NCBI GenBank assembly: GCA_013042495.1
Contig: JABDQB010000332.1
Coordinates: 1 to 16,221 of the forward strand
Length of the DNA stretch: 16,221 nt
From: Gemmatimonadota bacterium
GTDB lineage: Bacteria; Gemmatimonadota; Gemmatimonadetes; Palauibacterales; Palauibacteraceae
Direction of reading: 5' to 3'
Shown: positions 1 to 6,828 of the stretch, one piece after another
How positions within the stretch are numbered: the stretch's first letter is position 1
Layout of the letters: each line of letters opens with the position of its first letter
Position numbers and translations under genes: made by a program
Notes under the pieces: generated by a model
Told to the model about the DNA's origin: nothing
The model's input: only the letters and a program-made list of their open reading frames with translations
The model's database searches: none

Positions 1-165
1 GACGACGGATGGGCCCGCCAAAGCGTGGCAGACCTCGGTGGCAGGTTCGAGGCGACGATCGAGCTTGGGCCCGCGCAGCGAAAGCGGGGGGTCAGCGTGA
101 CGGCCGACTACCGGCTGTGGGCGTTCAAGGGCTGGACGGGCGACGTTCTCACTGCCAGCCCCTGA
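1..165 (+). CDS. 3' fragment of an unrecognised protein
   Basis: Frame 1 is open from the first base to a TGA at 163-165 and gives the last 54 residues of a protein whose start lies outside the window. The fragment has alternating polar and hydrophobic residues and three tryptophans (residues 4, 40 and 45 of the fragment), ending in TASP. I recognise no domain. It is convergent with the M20 peptidase gene, whose stop is about 50 bases away. Codon use (GC-rich third positions) fits a real gene. Because there is no start and no motif, the call rests only on the open frame reaching the window edge and its sensible position opposite a convergent gene end. Confidence 0.5.
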   Translation, partial: DDGWARQSVADLGGRFEATIELGPAQRKRGVSVTADYRLWAFKGWTGDVLTASP

Positions 166-216
166 GGCTCTGACTCACCCGCCGGAGGCCTTCGACTTCT
201 GCACCTGAATCCGCGG

Positions 217-1524
217 TCAGTCGCTGCCCCGCCCCAGGTAGTCCACCGCCAGCGTCGCCATGGCCCGGACCCCGATCGCGAGAGCGTCCTCGTTTACATA
301 GAAGTAGGGCGAGTGGTTCGAGGCGGCCTCGCCGGAAGCCACCCCTGGCGCGTTTACCCCGAGCATGAAATAGAAGCCGGGAGCCTCCCGGGCGAAGAAC
401 GAGAAGTCTTCCGCGACCATGAGCGGCGGGATCTGAATCAGGCCTGCCTCGCCGACGACGCGCCGAAGGCTCTCCAGGGAAGACGCCGTCAGGACCGGGT
501 CATTGTACGTGACCGGATACAGGCGGCGTATCTCGACCTCGGCCGTGGCCCCGGCGCCCGCGGCGATGCTCTCAGCCGTCCGGCGAATCCGCGCGTGCAC
601 GTCGTCCTGCACGGCCGGATCGTGCGTGCGGATCGTCCCGTCCAGTTTCACCGTGTCCGGGATGATGTTGAACCGGACGCCACCTTGGATCTTCCCCACC
701 GTGAGCACGACCGGGTCGGTGGCAGCCACCTGGCGGCTCGGGATCGTCTGCAGGGCCAGGACGATCTGCGAGGCCACGACGATCGGGTCCACGCCCATTT
801 CCGGCGCCGCGCCGTGCGTCTGCGTGCCGATCACGGTGATCGTAAACTCGTCGGCGCTCGCCATGATCCCGCCGGAGCGCCATCCGATCAACCCGGTCGG
901 AAACGGTGAGGTGTGGAGCCCAAAGTAAGCGTCTGGCCTCGGCCCCTCGACTGCCCCCTCGGCGATCATCAGTTCGGCTCCGCCCTGTTCGCCTGCCGGC
1001 GCGCCTTCCTCCGCGGGTTGGAACAGGAACACCGCGGTCCCCGCCAACTCCTCGCGCATTCCGGCCAGCACGCTCGCGGCGCCCATGAGGGCCGCTGTAT
1101 GCGCGTCGTGCCCGCAGGCGTGCATGACCCCGACTTCCTGGCCGTTGTATTCCGCGGTGACGGTAGAGGCGAAGGGCACATCGGCGAGTTCGGTGACCGG
1201 CAGGGCGTCCATGTCGGCTCGCAGCCCCACCACGCGGCCCGGCCGGCCGCCTCGCAGCACACCCACGACGCCCGTATGCGCCACGTTCATGCGTACCTCG
1301 TCGAGGCCTAGCGATCGGAGATGAGTCGCGACCATGTCCGCCGTGCGGAACTCCCGGTTCCCGAGCTCCGGGTTCTCGTGGATGTCGCGCCGCCAGGCGA
1401 CGACGTCCTCCATGACATCGGCGGCAAGGCGATCGATCCCGGCGTGCAGCGACCCGGTGTCCTGCCCCCGCGCCGAGCCCGCGGTCAGTAGCAGGACGGT
1501 CAGGCCTGCCGCGAACGCGCGCAT
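217..1524 (-). CDS. Exported M20D-family metallo-amidohydrolase (hippurate / N-acyl-amino-acid hydrolase type)
   Basis: This is a 435-residue zinc or manganese amidohydrolase of the peptidase M20D (HipO / IAA-amino-acid hydrolase) group, which releases amino acids from N-acyl conjugates. Residues 1-20 form a signal peptide (MRAF, hydrophobic core, SARG|Q), so it probably acts outside the cytoplasm. Visible landmarks are HENPELG (49-55), RADMDALP (102-109), the metal-ligand motif HACGHD (135-140; C137, H139), QPAEEG (169-174; catalytic E172, ligand E173), H204 in GLHTSP, the lid/dimerisation domain about 215-330, and H404 in NHSPYF. All expected ligands are present. The frame extends upstream to 1548, but that start would overlap the preceding gene; ATG 1524 directly precedes the signal peptide and lies 5 bases after the META-gene stop. 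It is the last gene of the permease/DDAH/META operon. The exact substrate cannot be read from sequence. Confidence 0.92.
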   Translation of the reverse strand: MRAFAAGLTVLLLTAGSARGQDTGSLHAGIDRLAADVMEDVVAWRRDIHENPELGNREFRTADMVATHLRSLGLDEVRMNVAHTGVVGVLRGGRPGRVVGLRADMDALPVTELADVPFASTVTAEYNGQEVGVMHACGHDAHTAALMGAASVLAGMREELAGTAVFLFQPAEEGAPAGEQGGAELMIAEGAVEGPRPDAYFGLHTSPFPTGLIGWRSGGIMASADEFTITVIGTQTHGAAPEMGVDPIVVASQIVLALQTIPSRQVAATDPVVLTVGKIQGGVRFNIIPDTVKLDGTIRTHDPAVQDDVHARIRRTAESIAAGAGATAEVEIRRLYPVTYNDPVLTASSLESLRRVVGEAGLIQIPPLMVAEDFSFFAREAPGFYFMLGVNAPGVASGEAASNHSPYFYVNEDALAIGVRAMATLAVDYLGRGSD

Positions 1525-1529
1525 GGTAC

Positions 1530-2294
1530 TCACTCGGCGTAGTCCCACGCAGCGAACCTCATCAAGACACCCGCATCGTTCTCCAGCTCCAATCCGTCAC
1601 CGCGCAGGAAGACTCGTGTCGCGGAATCCAGGTTCCGGAGGAACGCCTGCTCCAGGTCCATCCGGCCATCGGGACAGGCCATGAGAGTGGCGCCCTTCGG
1701 CCCCTGGACGATCTGGTGGCCGTTCTCGATCACGAAATTGCCGAAGTACCGGTTGCAGCCGTTGAATCCCCCGACGCGACCTTCTTCTCTCAGGCCGAGA
1801 GTTACGGGGTTGTCTTCGGGGAGCGCCGCCAGCGCCGCCTGAACGAGCGCCGTCGTCGCCTCGTCCCCGAGGTCGGCCGCAGGCCCGAACGCTTCCAGGG
1901 CCCAGGGTCGCAGGATCGGATTCGCGTCAGCCTCTCCCGCTACGACGGGAGTCTTCTCGATGACTTCGATCAGTGTCCAGCGGAGCGCGGAAGCATCGGC
2001 CGGCGGGTTTTCGACGACCGTTTCGCTGACGATCAACCGGTATTCGTAACCCGCTTCGTGCTCGAATCCCTCGATCGGGTCGTACCACATCGTCCAGTCC
2101 GCGTCCGCGCTCTCGCGCACGTTCAGGCACTGCTGCGGCCCGACTCCCACGCAGTCCGAAACGAAGTGAGCCACCAGGACTTCCTTGTAGACCGCGGCTG
2201 CCGGCTCGCCGCCATCTCCAGCGCCGTCGTCGCAGGCCGCCCCGGCAAGCGCGACCAGCGCGCCCGCGAGCACCAATCTCCGTCTCCCGCTCAT
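1530..2294 (-). CDS. DUF4377 + META (HslJ-like) domain lipoprotein
   Basis: This 254-residue protein is probably membrane-anchored. Residues 4-21 look like a lipoprotein signal (basic SGRRR, hydrophobic stretch, then AGAAC with C21), although the lipobox is not canonical because -3 is Gly. Residues about 36-115 match DUF4377 (YKEVLVAHFV, cysteines 48 and 56, WYDPIEGFEHEAGYEY), a domain known to accompany META domains. Residues about 160-250 match META/HslJ (GRVGGFNGCNRYFG, TLMACP, EQAFLRNL), with C180 and C207 as a plausible disulfide pair. HslJ-type proteins are linked to heat or novobiocin stress, but a biochemical role is not established. Start chosen: the frame runs up to 2387, but ATG 2294 has a strong GAGAAGGAG site about 7 bases upstream and begins the signal. 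It follows the DDAH stop by 25 bases and precedes the M20 gene by 5. Confidence 0.85.
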   Translation of the reverse strand: MSGRRRLVLAGALVALAGAACDDGAGDGGEPAAAVYKEVLVAHFVSDCVGVGPQQCLNVRESADADWTMWYDPIEGFEHEAGYEYRLIVSETVVENPPADASALRWTLIEVIEKTPVVAGEADANPILRPWALEAFGPAADLGDEATTALVQAALAALPEDNPVTLGLREEGRVGGFNGCNRYFGNFVIENGHQIVQGPKGATLMACPDGRMDLEQAFLRNLDSATRVFLRGDGLELENDAGVLMRFAAWDYAE

Positions 2295-2319
2295 CGAACC
2301 GCTCCTTCTCGGATGGTCG

Positions 2320-3198
2320 TCATTCGTCGCGCGCAATCGGCCGGGTGAGACAGGTCGGACCCCCACCCCCTTTGGCGCTGATCTCACGGCCCCTGTACGT
2401 GTGCACCTCGGCTCCCGCCGCCTCGAGCCGCCTGCGAGTGACCGGGTTGCCCTCCAGGGCCACGCACCGCCGCGGTCCCACGGCCAGGACGTTGCAGCCC
2501 ATGCTCTCGAATTCGTCGTCCGGTACTTCGACGAGTTCGCACCCGCTCTTCAGAAGGTGCTGACGAAAGGGAACCGGAAGAAGCGGCGAGTAGACCACGG
2601 CCAGGTCCCCGTCCACGGGACTGTACATCGACATCAGGTGAAACACGTCACCCGGCCCGCGCCAGTGAGGCAGGGGTACCGGGATCACGCGGTCCACCTC
2701 GCCATCGAGCAAGCCGCGCAGCTGTCGGATTCCCTCCGCGTTCGTGCGGTAGCCGAGCCCGACGGCCACGTTTCGCCGGTCGATCCAAGCCACATCGCCT
2801 CCCTCCACCCTGCCCGAGCCCGAGATTCGCCCGACGACCGGCACGCCTGCTTTACGCAGCGTCCGCTCGGCAGCCGTCGGCTCGGTGCCCCGGACCTGTT
2901 TTCCCATGTTGCACAGGATGGCGCCGCGATCGCACACGACGCTCGCGTCCCGCACGTAGATGGAATCGGGTCCCGTCTCAGGATCGGCAGGGGCCATGAT
3001 TGCGTCTGCACCCAGGTCCTGGAGGAGCGCAAGAAACGCGTCGTACTCCGAGACGGCGGCCGCGAAGTCGGGACGAGCGGTGTAACCGAGCTTCTTCCAG
3101 GTCGCGTCCAGGGTCGGCTGATCGACGAAGGCGTCACGCGCGTGCTTCAGAAGAACGCGGCGCAGTGGCCGGATGTCGGACTGTCCGAGCGAGCTCAT
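2320..3198 (-). CDS. Dimethylarginine dimethylaminohydrolase-type amidinohydrolase
   Basis: This is a 292-residue enzyme of the guanidino-group-modifying (pentein) superfamily. DDAH hydrolyses N-omega-methylated arginines to citrulline plus methylamines in the cytosol. Seen: DSIYVRD (78-84, substrate Asp84), EGGDV (132-136), the catalytic histidine region GDVFHLMSMYSPV (H187), and the C-terminal nucleophile C283 in GGGPTCLTRPI. The full Cys/His/acid set is therefore present. Length matches DDAH (about 255-290) and is too short for a classical arginine deiminase (about 400). No signal peptide. ATG 3198 overlaps the permease stop as ATGA, so the two are translationally coupled. Close relatives act on other guanidino substrates (arginine, agmatine-like compounds), so the dimethylarginine assignment is probable rather than certain; the AdiC-like permease alongside supports a guanidino substrate. 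Confidence 0.87.
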   Translation of the reverse strand: MSSLGQSDIRPLRRVLLKHARDAFVDQPTLDATWKKLGYTARPDFAAAVSEYDAFLALLQDLGADAIMAPADPETGPDSIYVRDASVVCDRGAILCNMGKQVRGTEPTAAERTLRKAGVPVVGRISGSGRVEGGDVAWIDRRNVAVGLGYRTNAEGIRQLRGLLDGEVDRVIPVPLPHWRGPGDVFHLMSMYSPVDGDLAVVYSPLLPVPFRQHLLKSGCELVEVPDDEFESMGCNVLAVGPRRCVALEGNPVTRRRLEAAGAEVHTYRGREISAKGGGGPTCLTRPIARDE

Positions 3199-4538
3199 GC
3201 ACTCACCTCATCCGGTTCGGACGAAGACCGGGAGCCCCGCCGCCACACGACCCACACGTACATCGGAAGGCCCGAGAACAGCAGAATCAGCCCCCAGTAG
3301 ACGGTTTCCTGGCCGGCACCAGCGATCGCCCACATGGCGTACGCGAAACCGAGCAGCGCCGTGACGATGGCTAGGGTGAGCCGCCGTCCCTCGAATCTCT
3401 CGCGATCGCGGGCGTAGATCATGATCTCGGCGAGAGCGCAGATCGCGTAGGGCAGAAGCGCCGTCAGGGTAGCCAGCAGGATGACGAACGTGAACTGGTC
3501 CACGAGGGTCTCACTCGAGTTCAGCATCATGAGACCGGTCACCAGGACGCTCGAGAACACGAGCGCGAAAGCGGGCGTGCCGTGTTTCCCTGTACGACCC
3601 AGGACAGCCGGGAATATGCCGTCGCGTGCGGCTGCCCACGGAATGCGGCCCTGCAGCAGTATCCACCCGTTCAGGGCGCCGAAAGCCGAGATCATCGCCC
3701 CCGCCGCTACCGCCGGCGCCGTCCAGCCGCCCCACATCCGGCTCGCCGCATCGGCGAACGGGGCGTTCGAACCCGTGAGTTCGGCGGCCGGAATCACGCC
3801 CATCACGGCAGTGGTGCCCAGCACGTAGACCACGGCGGCGAAGACGGTGCCCAGGATCGTGGCACGCGGAATCGTGCGCTCCGGGTCCACGACCTCCTCC
3901 GCCGGCACGGTGGCGGACTCGAAACCGAGGAAGGCCCACAGGGTCAAGGTCGCGGCCGCCGTGATCGCCGGGAATGTACCTTCTCCACTGGCGTTGAACG
4001 GACGGAAGTTCGCCGGTTCCAGGTAGAGCAACCCCAGCGTCCCTACGGCCACCAGCGGAGCCAGCTTGAGGATCGTGGTCACTAGCTGGACCGAACCGGC
4101 CGTACGAACGCCGCGCACGTTGACCCAGGTCAGCAGCCAGATCGCACCGATACCGATACCCGAAGCCAGGGCCCGATCCGTGGCCAGGGCCGGCCAGAAC
4201 CACGACAGGTAGCTCGTGAAGGCAACGGCGAGCGCCGCGTTCGCCACCCAGATGGAGATCCAGTAGCCCCAGCCGACCAGGAAGCCGGCGAAGTCACCGA
4301 AGCCGGCTCGCGAGAAGGCATACGGACCACCGGCACGCGGCACGAGGCGGCTGAGGCGGGCGAATACCAGGGCCAGCAGCATGGCGCCCGCGCAGGTGAA
4401 CCCCCACGCGAGCAGACTGATTCCGCCGAACGACCCGAGCGACGCGGGCAGGAGGAATACGCCCGAACCGATCATGTTCCCGACCACCAGGGCGGCGGCC
4501 ATCCACATGCCCATCTTTGCCGGGGTACGCGACGCCAT
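3195..4538 (-). CDS. APC-superfamily amino-acid permease, AdiC-like (APA family)
   Basis: This is a 447-residue inner-membrane transporter with about 12 hydrophobic segments. The TM1 unwound-helix motif GNMIGSGVFLLP (20-31) is typical of basic amino acid/polyamine antiporters. Residues that contact arginine in E. coli AdiC (N101, W202, W293) have counterparts here at N100, W201 (LWAFLGFES) and W292 (LNGWILLQG), each one position earlier, which favours a guanidino or cationic amino-acid substrate. The C-terminus is short, charged and cytoplasmic (WRRGSRSSSEPDEVSA). ATG 4538 has a GGAG about 5 bases upstream. It is first in a four-gene operon, coupled by ATGA to the DDAH gene, and so may import methylarginine or arginine, possibly in exchange for product. 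Transport direction cannot be decided from sequence. Confidence 0.88.
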   Translation of the reverse strand: MASRTPAKMGMWMAAALVVGNMIGSGVFLLPASLGSFGGISLLAWGFTCAGAMLLALVFARLSRLVPRAGGPYAFSRAGFGDFAGFLVGWGYWISIWVANAALAVAFTSYLSWFWPALATDRALASGIGIGAIWLLTWVNVRGVRTAGSVQLVTTILKLAPLVAVGTLGLLYLEPANFRPFNASGEGTFPAITAAATLTLWAFLGFESATVPAEEVVDPERTIPRATILGTVFAAVVYVLGTTAVMGVIPAAELTGSNAPFADAASRMWGGWTAPAVAAGAMISAFGALNGWILLQGRIPWAAARDGIFPAVLGRTGKHGTPAFALVFSSVLVTGLMMLNSSETLVDQFTFVILLATLTALLPYAICALAEIMIYARDRERFEGRRLTLAIVTALLGFAYAMWAIAGAGQETVYWGLILLFSGLPMYVWVVWRRGSRSSSEPDEVSA

Positions 4539-4557
4539 CAGGTCTCCGATCGTGCTG

Positions 4558-4567
4558 GAACCGGTTC
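4558..4567. promoter_or_regulatory. Perfect 10-base palindrome in the permease leader
   Basis: GAACCGGTTC is a perfect palindrome 19 bases upstream of the permease ATG, within the divergent permease/proline dehydrogenase intergenic region. It could be an operator for a dimeric repressor or a chance short palindrome. No regulator gene is nearby. Confidence 0.25.
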
Positions 4568-4668
4568 GGTGCGGCCAGCCTCAGTTCGACGCCCGAACAT
4601 ATGGGACGCCCCGTGGGCCTGCACATCCGGTGGCTACTGCGTTGCTCTCGTCCCGCACCTCGAACACA

Positions 4669-4688
4669 TTGGTGAAGGCTTGGTGAAG
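4669..4688. promoter_or_regulatory. Tandem 9-base direct repeat upstream of proline dehydrogenase
   Basis: TTGGTGAAG occurs at 4669-4677 and again at 4680-4688, an 11-base period that puts both copies on nearly the same DNA face, ending 32 bases before the proline dehydrogenase ATG. It may be a regulator site or a small tandem duplication. I see no convincing -10/-35 pair in this 182-base divergent region. Confidence 0.25.
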
Positions 4689-4720
4689 TCACGCCCACCC
4701 GATAACCGGAGGCCGCGCGC

Positions 4721-5650
4721 ATGGGACTCGCCCGGGCGATGCTTCTCAAGGGATCCGAGAGCCGATGGCTGGCAGACCAGCTGTCCCGAAGGCGCTTCGT
4801 GCGACGAGCTACGTCCCGGTTCCTGCCCGGCGAATCCATGGACGACGCCCTTCGGGCGGCCGCCTCCCTGGCCGAGAGAGGAATCACCGCGATCCTCACG
4901 CTGCTCGGTGAAAACGTCGACAACCCGGAAGCGGCCGCGACCGTCGCGGATGAGCTCACGGCGCTTCTCGAGCGCGCGGCGACGACCGGTCTCGACCTGG
5001 ACATATCGGTCAAACCGACTCATCTCGGGCTCGACCTCGGCTTCGACATCGCCGCCGGTAATCTCCAGGCCCTCGCTTCCGCTGCCGCCCGGCGCGGGCA
5101 GAAGGTGGCCGTGGACATGGAATCCACGCCCTACTGTGACCCGACGCTCGATCTGTACCGGGTGCTTCGGGCGGAGCACGACAACGTCGGGATCTGCCTC
5201 CAGTCCTACCTGTTCCGCGCCGACGCGGACCTGGAGGCACTGCTCCCCATGACGCCGATGATCCGGCTCGTGAAGGGGGCCTACAAGGAGCCGGCCAGTC
5301 TCGCCTATCCGAAGAAGGGTGACGTCGATGCCAGCTATCTGCGGCTGTCGGATATCCTGCTCGAAGCGGCGCGCGACGGAACGGCGCAGGCATCGTTCGG
5401 CACGCACGACGCCCACATGATCGCCGAAATCAACCGCCGTGCGGCGGACATGAAGTGTCCGCGCGAGGCTTACGAGTTCCAGATGCTGTACGGGATCGAA
5501 CGAGACCTGCAGACGCGTCTGGCCGCGACCGGATACCGCATGCGAGTCCTGATCAGCTACGGCGCGCACTGGTTCCCGTGGTACATGCGGAGGCTCGCCG
5601 AGCGACCCGCCAACGTCGGTTTCGTATTACGGAGCCTGCTGCGGGGCTGA
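4721..5650 (+). CDS. Proline dehydrogenase (monofunctional, Thermus type)
   Basis: This is a 309-residue FAD enzyme oxidising proline to pyrroline-5-carboxylate and passing electrons to quinone at the inner membrane face. It has the beta-alpha barrel core without the DNA-binding or P5C dehydrogenase parts of PutA, and matches the short Thermus/Deinococcus form (about 307). Seen: K98 in SVKPT, ESTPYCDPTLDLY (134-146), CLQSYLFR (159-166), RLVKGAYKEP (182-191), FGTHD (226-230), YEFQMLYG (251-258) and the proline-binding arginines in YMRRLAERPANV (288-299). A CCGGAGG site lies about 10 bases before ATG 4721. It is divergent from the permease/DDAH operon. No P5C dehydrogenase lies in the window, so the second step must be encoded elsewhere. 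Confidence 0.95.
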   Translation: MGLARAMLLKGSESRWLADQLSRRRFVRRATSRFLPGESMDDALRAAASLAERGITAILTLLGENVDNPEAAATVADELTALLERAATTGLDLDISVKPTHLGLDLGFDIAAGNLQALASAAARRGQKVAVDMESTPYCDPTLDLYRVLRAEHDNVGICLQSYLFRADADLEALLPMTPMIRLVKGAYKEPASLAYPKKGDVDASYLRLSDILLEAARDGTAQASFGTHDAHMIAEINRRAADMKCPREAYEFQMLYGIERDLQTRLAATGYRMRVLISYGAHWFPWYMRRLAERPANVGFVLRSLLRG

Positions 5651-5657
5651 TGCGAAA

Positions 5658-5680
5658 GGGGCCGCCCAATGGACGGCCCC
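5658..5680. terminator. Hairpin between convergent genes
   Basis: GGGGCCG (5658-5664) pairs with CGGCCCC (5674-5680). The stem can extend by two further pairs across one C/A mismatch, leaving an AAT loop. It begins 8 bases after the proline dehydrogenase stop and lies about 40 bases beyond the stop of the minus-strand gene. Only three T residues follow on the minus strand and no T run follows on the plus strand, so a bidirectional, weak terminator is likely. Confidence 0.6.
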
Positions 5681-5716
5681 TCGACTGCAACTCCGGCCCT
5701 ATGGCTGCGGCTGGGA

Positions 5717-6205
5717 TTACCTGCCCTCAGCCGCCGGAGACGCCTCCCAGCCTTCCTGGATCAGCGGCATTTCGGCCGCGATCTGCAGATCCATGAGATT
5801 GTTGATCGTCCGCTCGAGCATGAGCCAGCGGGCCCCGACCAGCGGGGAAATCTCCTTGGCGAACTTCTTGTAATACTTCTCGCGCAGCTTGCTGCGGCTG
5901 CTCTCCACCTTGAAGCTCGTCTTGGCAAGGTCAGCCGCCTTGTCCTCGGTCATGGTGCTGAAGCTCGCCGCATAATCCTTGATGAGAGCGATACGCTTGT
6001 CGACGATGAGCGACAGCTCGTAGTCATAGTCGCGATAGATCTGCCAGAACGGCTCCGATTGCGCCTCATCGAGGGCCATGGCCTCGGTCATTACCGCGAT
6101 CTTCTGTGTCTTGATGTCGGACCTCAAGAGTTCGACATACTGCTCCTGGGCATAGGCGGTATTCGCCGCCAGCAGAAACGCCAGGAAAACGAACAACTTT
6201 TTCAT
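5717..6205 (-). CDS. Small exported helical protein, unrecognised (Spy/CpxP-like in appearance)
   Basis: This is a 162-residue protein with a clear Sec signal peptide (MKKLFVFLAFLLAANTAYA|Q, cleavage after residue 19). The mature part is highly charged and predicted helical: successive stretches rich in Lys, Glu, Asp and Ala, with no cysteine. MTEAMALDEAQSEPFWQIYRD recalls the LTxxQ-containing periplasmic helical proteins (Spy/CpxP, which bind unfolded proteins), but the motif itself is not present, so this is only a resemblance of size and composition. The frame has a GTG at 6211; ATG 6205 is preferred because it sits 8 bases after GGAG and directly precedes the signal peptide. It follows the MerT-like gene on the same strand after about 180 bases and is probably transcribed separately. 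Confidence 0.8.
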   Translation of the reverse strand: MKKLFVFLAFLLAANTAYAQEQYVELLRSDIKTQKIAVMTEAMALDEAQSEPFWQIYRDYDYELSLIVDKRIALIKDYAASFSTMTEDKAADLAKTSFKVESSRSKLREKYYKKFAKEISPLVGARWLMLERTINNLMDLQIAAEMPLIQEGWEASPAAEGR

Positions 6206-6228
6206 CAGCACATCTCCGTGTTGTGTTC

Positions 6229-6248
6229 GCTGGCGACTTCACGCCAGC
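6229..6248 (-). other. Hairpin upstream of the exported helical protein
   Basis: GCTGGCG (6229-6235) and CGCCAGC (6242-6248) form a perfect 7-base inverted repeat with a 6-base spacer, about 24 bases upstream of the ATG at 6205. No T run follows in either direction, so a 5'-leader structure or operator is likelier than a terminator. Confidence 0.35.
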
Positions 6249-6343
6249 ACTCGCTTTCTCGTGGACGCGGAATCTGAACCACGATGGCTCCACGGGCAAA
6301 TTCTCGTAACCGGCACTCGACCCGATCCGAGGAAGCATGACCA

Positions 6344-6366
6344 CGGGCGGTGCTTGACCCCGCCCG
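6344..6366 (-). terminator. Hairpin downstream of the MerT-like gene
   Basis: CGGGCGG (6344-6350) pairs with CCGCCCG (6360-6366) around a 9-base loop, starting about 19 bases after the MerT-like stop. There is no T run, so termination is uncertain. The rest of 6206-6384 holds no convincing gene. Confidence 0.35.
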
Positions 6367-6384
6367 GCAGGAAAACGGCTTCGA

Positions 6385-6726
6385 TCATCCCTCGAACACG
6401 AAACGGGCCCACAGCGGCGATGACAGGAACACGAACGAAATCACTGCCGAAATCCACAGTAGATTTCTGACCTTCTTACGCGTCGCGGAGGAAGCGCAAG
6501 CGGCATCCGGTTCGCAGGCCGCTGCCTCTTCCCGTTCAACCAGGTTGAAGGCCAGCCACAGCAGTCCGACCGCCGCGACGACGAAGAACGGACGGTAGGG
6601 GAGGAACCCGGACAACGCGGCGCCGGACATACCCGCCGAAGCCAGGACCAGCGGTCCGGTACAACACAGCAGTGAACCGAACGCGGCGGCGACGCCGCCG
6701 GTCATCGACGCAAGAGCTCCTTTCAT
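6385..6726 (-). CDS. MerT-like mercuric ion transport protein
   Basis: This is a 113-residue inner-membrane protein of the MerT family, which moves Hg(II) across the membrane to cytosolic mercuric reductase. Three hydrophobic segments are visible (about 8-32, 44-62, 87-108). Both diagnostic cysteine pairs are present: vicinal C21-C22 in TM1 (LLCCTGPLVL) and C71/C77 in the loop between TM2 and TM3 (ACEPDAAC), followed by a basic ATRKK. There is also GMSGA and LPYRPFF. The start is uncertain: ATG 6726 has a weak site, whereas ATG 6705 (106 residues) has AAAGGAG 11 bases upstream; the longer open frame to 6846 has no signal-like N-terminus. No merR, merP or merA is nearby, so the metal and the physiological role are inferred. 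Confidence 0.8.
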   Translation of the reverse strand: MKGALASMTGGVAAAFGSLLCCTGPLVLASAGMSGAALSGFLPYRPFFVVAAVGLLWLAFNLVEREEAAACEPDAACASSATRKKVRNLLWISAVISFVFLSSPLWARFVFEG

Positions 6727-6735
6727 GAGCGTGAA

Positions 6736-6779
6736 CCTAACACCCCGCGGCGGATCTTTCCCGAATCGCAGGTGTTTGG
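6736..6779. promoter_or_regulatory. Inverted repeat between the MerT-like and RCC1 genes
   Basis: CCTAACACC (6736-6744) and GGTGTTTGG (6771-6779) are inverted copies matching at 8 of 9 positions, with 26 bases between them, within the roughly 100-base divergent intergenic region. They are candidate half-sites for a regulator of either gene; the wide spacing makes chance a real alternative. Confidence 0.25.
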
Positions 6780-6828
6780 GTGCGTTGAGGTGACTGAGGC
6801 CAGAGCCGAAGGAGAATGAGAACTCGAG

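Noticed and set aside
165..216. Possible terminator between the window-edge gene and the M20 gene
   Set aside because: No stem of more than a few pairs and no T run is visible.
2401..3300. 299-codon plus-strand open frame opposite the DDAH gene
   Set aside because: Runs antisense over a gene with complete catalytic motifs; the translation is Arg/His/Pro-rich without domains, as expected of GC-rich shadow frames.
4634..5569. 311-codon minus-strand frame opposite proline dehydrogenase
   Set aside because: Fully antisense to a well-supported enzyme, no ribosome site, and low-complexity composition.
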